NCBI GenBank assembly: GCA_016180425.1
Contig: JACPBF010000001.1
Span: 202,744 to 266,743, forward strand
Reading direction: 5' to 3'
Length of the DNA stretch: 64,000 nt
Origin: Elusimicrobiota bacterium
GTDB lineage: Bacteria > Elusimicrobiota > Elusimicrobia > 2-02-FULL-39-32
Part shown: positions 61,864 through 64,000 of the stretch, in pieces
Layout of the letters: each line of letters begins with the position of its first letter
Position numbering within the stretch: position 1 is the stretch's first letter
Notes under the pieces: generated by a model
The model's input: only the letters and a program-made list of their open reading frames with translations
Told to the model about the DNA's origin: nothing
The model's database searches: none
Made by a program: the position numbers and the translations under genes

Positions 61864-63147
61864 ATGTCTAATGAAATTTTTATATTAAAAGAACGCTGCA
61901 CGGGTTGCGGCTCCTGCGTGAAGGTATGCCCAGTGAACTGTATTTCCATGACAGACAGGCAAAAAGAAGAAAACGTGCGCTGGAAAAAACTAGCGGTGAT
62001 TGACGTCAATAAATGCGTATTCTGCAATGCCTGCGTGGAAGATTGTGACAAGCTTTTTGAAAAAACTAAAGTAAAAGTGCCAAATCCGGACTTTTTCCAT
62101 GCCATTGTCATGAAAAAAGAAGAGGTCAAAGTGCAAATTGACACTGCCTCCTACAAAGGGGTCTGGTGTTTCGCGGAACAAAGGCACAGCCATCTTATGC
62201 CAACCATTTATGAACTTCTTCATGTTGCAAAAAAACTTTCTTTAGATTTAAACGAGGACTTATCTACGGTGATCATCGGGCATAAAGTAACCTCTCACGC
62301 TCAAGATCTAATTGAACATGGAGCGGATAAGGTTTATGTTTTAGATCATCCTGTTTTTGAACACTTTGTAGATGAGGTTTACACATACGCTCTAACAGAA
62401 CTGATTAAAAAAGAAAAACCAAATAAACTGCTCATGCCTGCCTCCATTATTGGCAGATCTTTTTCCAGCCGAGTAGCTATTGCCGCGCAAACCGGCATTA
62501 CAGCGGACTCAACTGAACTTTCGATTAATCCTAAAACTAGAATGCTCCATGCCACGCGGCCTTCTTTTGGCGGAAATTTAATGGCAACCATTCTTTGTGA
62601 AAAACATAGGCCAGAGATGGCGACAGTGCGTCCCATGTCTTTTCCCAGAGCTTTAAAACAGCCTGGCAGAAAAGGGGAAATAATAAATGTGCCTGTAGAT
62701 CCATCCAAATGGAATATCCGCACCAAATTTATTAAATATGTGCCGGAAAAAGATGAAACCATAGATATTACCGGCGCAGAAAAAATTGTATCAGGAGGCA
62801 GAGGCTTAGGCAAACCAGAAGGCTTTAAATTGATTGAAGAATTCGCAAAGGTAGTGGGCGGAGCTGTAGGCGCATCCCGACCCACAGTGGATGCGGGCTG
62901 GATCCCTTACCGTCATCAAGTAGGTCTCACTGGCCGCACTGTTCGTCCTAAACTTTATATTGCCTGCGGAATTTCAGGCCAGATACAGCATTTAGCAGGC
63001 ATGTCTTCAGCTGAAAATATTATTGCCATTAATAAGGATCCTGAGTGCCCAATGTTTAAATTGGCCACCCTCTCTGTAGAGGGGGATCTTTATGAGCTCA
63101 TTCCTTTAATTATCCAGGAAATCAAAAAAGTAAAAGATCACAAATAG
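61864..63147 (+). CDS. etfA: electron transfer flavoprotein alpha subunit with N-terminal two-cluster ferredoxin domain
   Basis: The 427-residue protein begins with a 2[4Fe-4S] domain: CxxCxxCxxxC at Cys12, 15, 18, 22 and again at Cys51, 54, 57, 61. The EtfA part follows (about 100-427), with GRSFSSRVAIAAQTGITADSTEL and the FAD-binding GAVGASRPTVDAGWIPYRHQVGLTGRTVRPKLY. Ferredoxin-bearing EtfA is known from caffeyl-CoA reductase (CarE) and lactate dehydrogenase (LctC) complexes that bifurcate electrons between NADH, an acyl-CoA and ferredoxin. This supports an anaerobic lifestyle. Confidence 0.93.
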   Translation: MSNEIFILKERCTGCGSCVKVCPVNCISMTDRQKEENVRWKKLAVIDVNKCVFCNACVEDCDKLFEKTKVKVPNPDFFHAIVMKKEEVKVQIDTASYKGVWCFAEQRHSHLMPTIYELLHVAKKLSLDLNEDLSTVIIGHKVTSHAQDLIEHGADKVYVLDHPVFEHFVDEVYTYALTELIKKEKPNKLLMPASIIGRSFSSRVAIAAQTGITADSTELSINPKTRMLHATRPSFGGNLMATILCEKHRPEMATVRPMSFPRALKQPGRKGEIINVPVDPSKWNIRTKFIKYVPEKDETIDITGAEKIVSGGRGLGKPEGFKLIEEFAKVVGGAVGASRPTVDAGWIPYRHQVGLTGRTVRPKLYIACGISGQIQHLAGMSSAENIIAINKDPECPMFKLATLSVEGDLYELIPLIIQEIKKVKDHK

Positions 63148-63148
63148 T

Positions 63149-64000
63149 TTAAAGATATTTCAAAATATCTTTGGCTTTATAGAGACGATTTTTTGTTAAG
63201 TTGAAATTCCTTTTTTTTATAACTAGGTCATAAATCGCTTCGTTTGAAAAAATCTGAAAATCAATATTTTCCACCCCATCTACTTCCTGATAGGGCTCCC
63301 TTGAATTAAAAATCTTTTTAACTGGCACAACATCATCTGGTTTAATGATACCTAACTTATTTTCTTCTTCTAAAAAATCCTGCCAAAGCCAGGTTGAAAA
63401 ATAACTTAAAAAAACTAATTCCTCTCCAGTTTTAATCTCTCCTTTAAGCCCAGAGCGAAGATAAGGAATGAATTTTTCTTCTCCTCCTAAATAAGAATAA
63501 GGATAATGAACCCCAACCACTATCAAGTCCGATGGAGAAATCCCATTTTGGGTTAAAAACGGCCTTATAAATTTTCCAGCAAAAAAGGCATTTTTTGTCT
63601 CTTTTTGTCTTATAAACCCAAAAATAGTTGTGCTCACTAACAAAAAAGAGACAATGCAAATTTTCAATTTCAACGAACCTATTTTATGGATCAATTCGCC
63701 TATTCCAATGGCAGAAGTTGCAAAGAAAAATGGCAGAGCTGGCAAATAAATTCTGCCTAATTTCAAAGCTCCTGAAAACTCCATAAAAAGCAGAAAAACT
63801 AAAAAAATAGATGCAAATGCAATTTCCAAAAATTTAACCTTAACCTCTTTTACTCTCTTTAAAATAGAAGCGCACCAAAACAAAAATCCTATGGAACAAA
63901 TTAATAAAAAATAGCTGGATTCTCCCTTGGTCAAAAAATTAAAAAAATAATAAGGATCGCTAAAAAAACTCTTTGCGCTTGATGAGGAATTATTTATTTG
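63149..64000 (-). CDS. GT-C/ArnT-like membrane glycosyltransferase, C-terminal part
   Basis: The minus-strand frame is open to the window edge, so the 5' part is missing; about 283 residues are present, ending at 63149. Four or five hydrophobic helices are followed by a soluble tail. The stretch GRIYLPALPFFFATSAIGIGELI resembles the last helices of ArnT/PMT-like enzymes (RYLLPALPFL type). The C-terminal soluble part carries SDLIVVGVHYPYSYLGG and NEAIYDLVIKK. The family call is moderate because the catalytic first loop is outside the window. Its stop lies one base from the etfA stop. Confidence 0.62.
   Translation of the reverse strand, partial: QINNSSSSAKSFFSDPYYFFNFLTKGESSYFLLICSIGFLFWCASILKRVKEVKVKFLEIAFASIFLVFLLFMEFSGALKLGRIYLPALPFFFATSAIGIGELIHKIGSLKLKICIVSFLLVSTTIFGFIRQKETKNAFFAGKFIRPFLTQNGISPSDLIVVGVHYPYSYLGGEEKFIPYLRSGLKGEIKTGEELVFLSYFSTWLWQDFLEEENKLGIIKPDDVVPVKKIFNSREPYQEVDGVENIDFQIFSNEAIYDLVIKKRNFNLTKNRLYKAKDILKYL
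63151..63172. terminator. possible two-way terminator between etfA and the minus-strand gene
   Basis: AAAGATATTT (63151-63160) pairs exactly with 63163-63172. It lies at the meeting point of the two convergent genes and overlaps the end of the minus-strand one. No long T-run follows on either side, so it is weak as a terminator. Confidence 0.4.

Noticed and set aside
1-64000. CRISPR arrays, tRNA or rRNA genes
   Set aside because: No regularly spaced repeats and no cloverleaf or rRNA-like sequences were recognised by eye; a tRNAscan or Rfam run was not possible here.

Overview
The window is about 64 kb of AT-rich, gene-dense DNA from a Gram-negative (diderm), probably anaerobic bacterium. A BamA-type barrel, a Skp-like chaperone, a near-complete lipid A pathway and a type IV pilus secretin show the outer membrane. 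The exact lineage cannot be proved from the sequence. The gene set, the very large multi-domain surface protein and its N-terminal domain style fit Candidatus Omnitrophota best (inference from recalled families, no search run).

Layout: (1) 1-9367 is a tightly overlapping envelope operon: bamA (3' part), skp-like, lpxD, lpxC, fabZ, lpxA, lpxI, a Gfo/Idh/MocA oxidoreductase, lpxB and an MsbA-type exporter. (2) 9508-16102 carries a ZIP metal transporter, thiS-thiG, a shortened RelA/SpoT enzyme, rpmB, recG and coaD. (3) 16083-27055 is a type IV pilus locus: pilC, major pilin, prepilin peptidase and pilMNO, a PilP-like lipoprotein and pilQ. Two Wzy/O-antigen-ligase-like proteins are embedded in it and a third follows it, which suggests pilin or surface glycosylation. 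(4) 27131-41274 is a glycan region: two tandem YfhO-like membrane proteins, a GT2 enzyme, a WecA/MraY-family transferase, an FAD protein, a CgeB-like and a GT4 glycosyltransferase, and a GT-C enzyme broken by a frameshift at a run of six G. A MITE-like element and a large compound palindrome lie here.

(5) 41275-50418 looks like an accessory island. A RelE-type toxin-antitoxin pair sits among remnants of a glycosyltransferase gene. Next comes one 2571-codon gene on the minus strand, then a HicAB pair. The giant protein combines a signal peptide, a ChaN/TraB-like domain, two propeller-like regions, a polytopic membrane block and NHL-like repeats. Most strikingly it has two internal segments that match the class III (Flp) prepilin motif G|xxxxEY, plus three internal lipobox-like cysteines. 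It may be a processed polyprotein or a fusion of formerly separate surface proteins, and it is the best candidate for something undescribed.

(6) 50749-64000 holds an isocitrate dehydrogenase-type enzyme, a class A beta-lactamase-fold protein that lacks the deacylation glutamate (PBP-A-like), ndk, and a fatty acid/phospholipid operon rpmF-plsX-fabH-fabD-fabG-acpP-fabF-rnc. It continues with an acyl-CoA dehydrogenase and an EtfB/EtfA pair whose EtfA carries a two-cluster ferredoxin domain, typical of electron-bifurcating systems. The right edge is a partial GT-C type membrane protein on the minus strand.

Together the genes make and export lipid A, build and probably glycosylate pili, assemble surface glycans, and supply acyl chains for lipid A and phospholipids. 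Consensus promoters (TTGACA-17-TATAAT type, several with extended -10 TGn) can be read directly. Two of them place transcription starts at or within a base or two of the start codon (rpmB, coaD). No tRNA, rRNA or CRISPR array was seen. The only gene-free stretch over 300 bases is 50419-50748.
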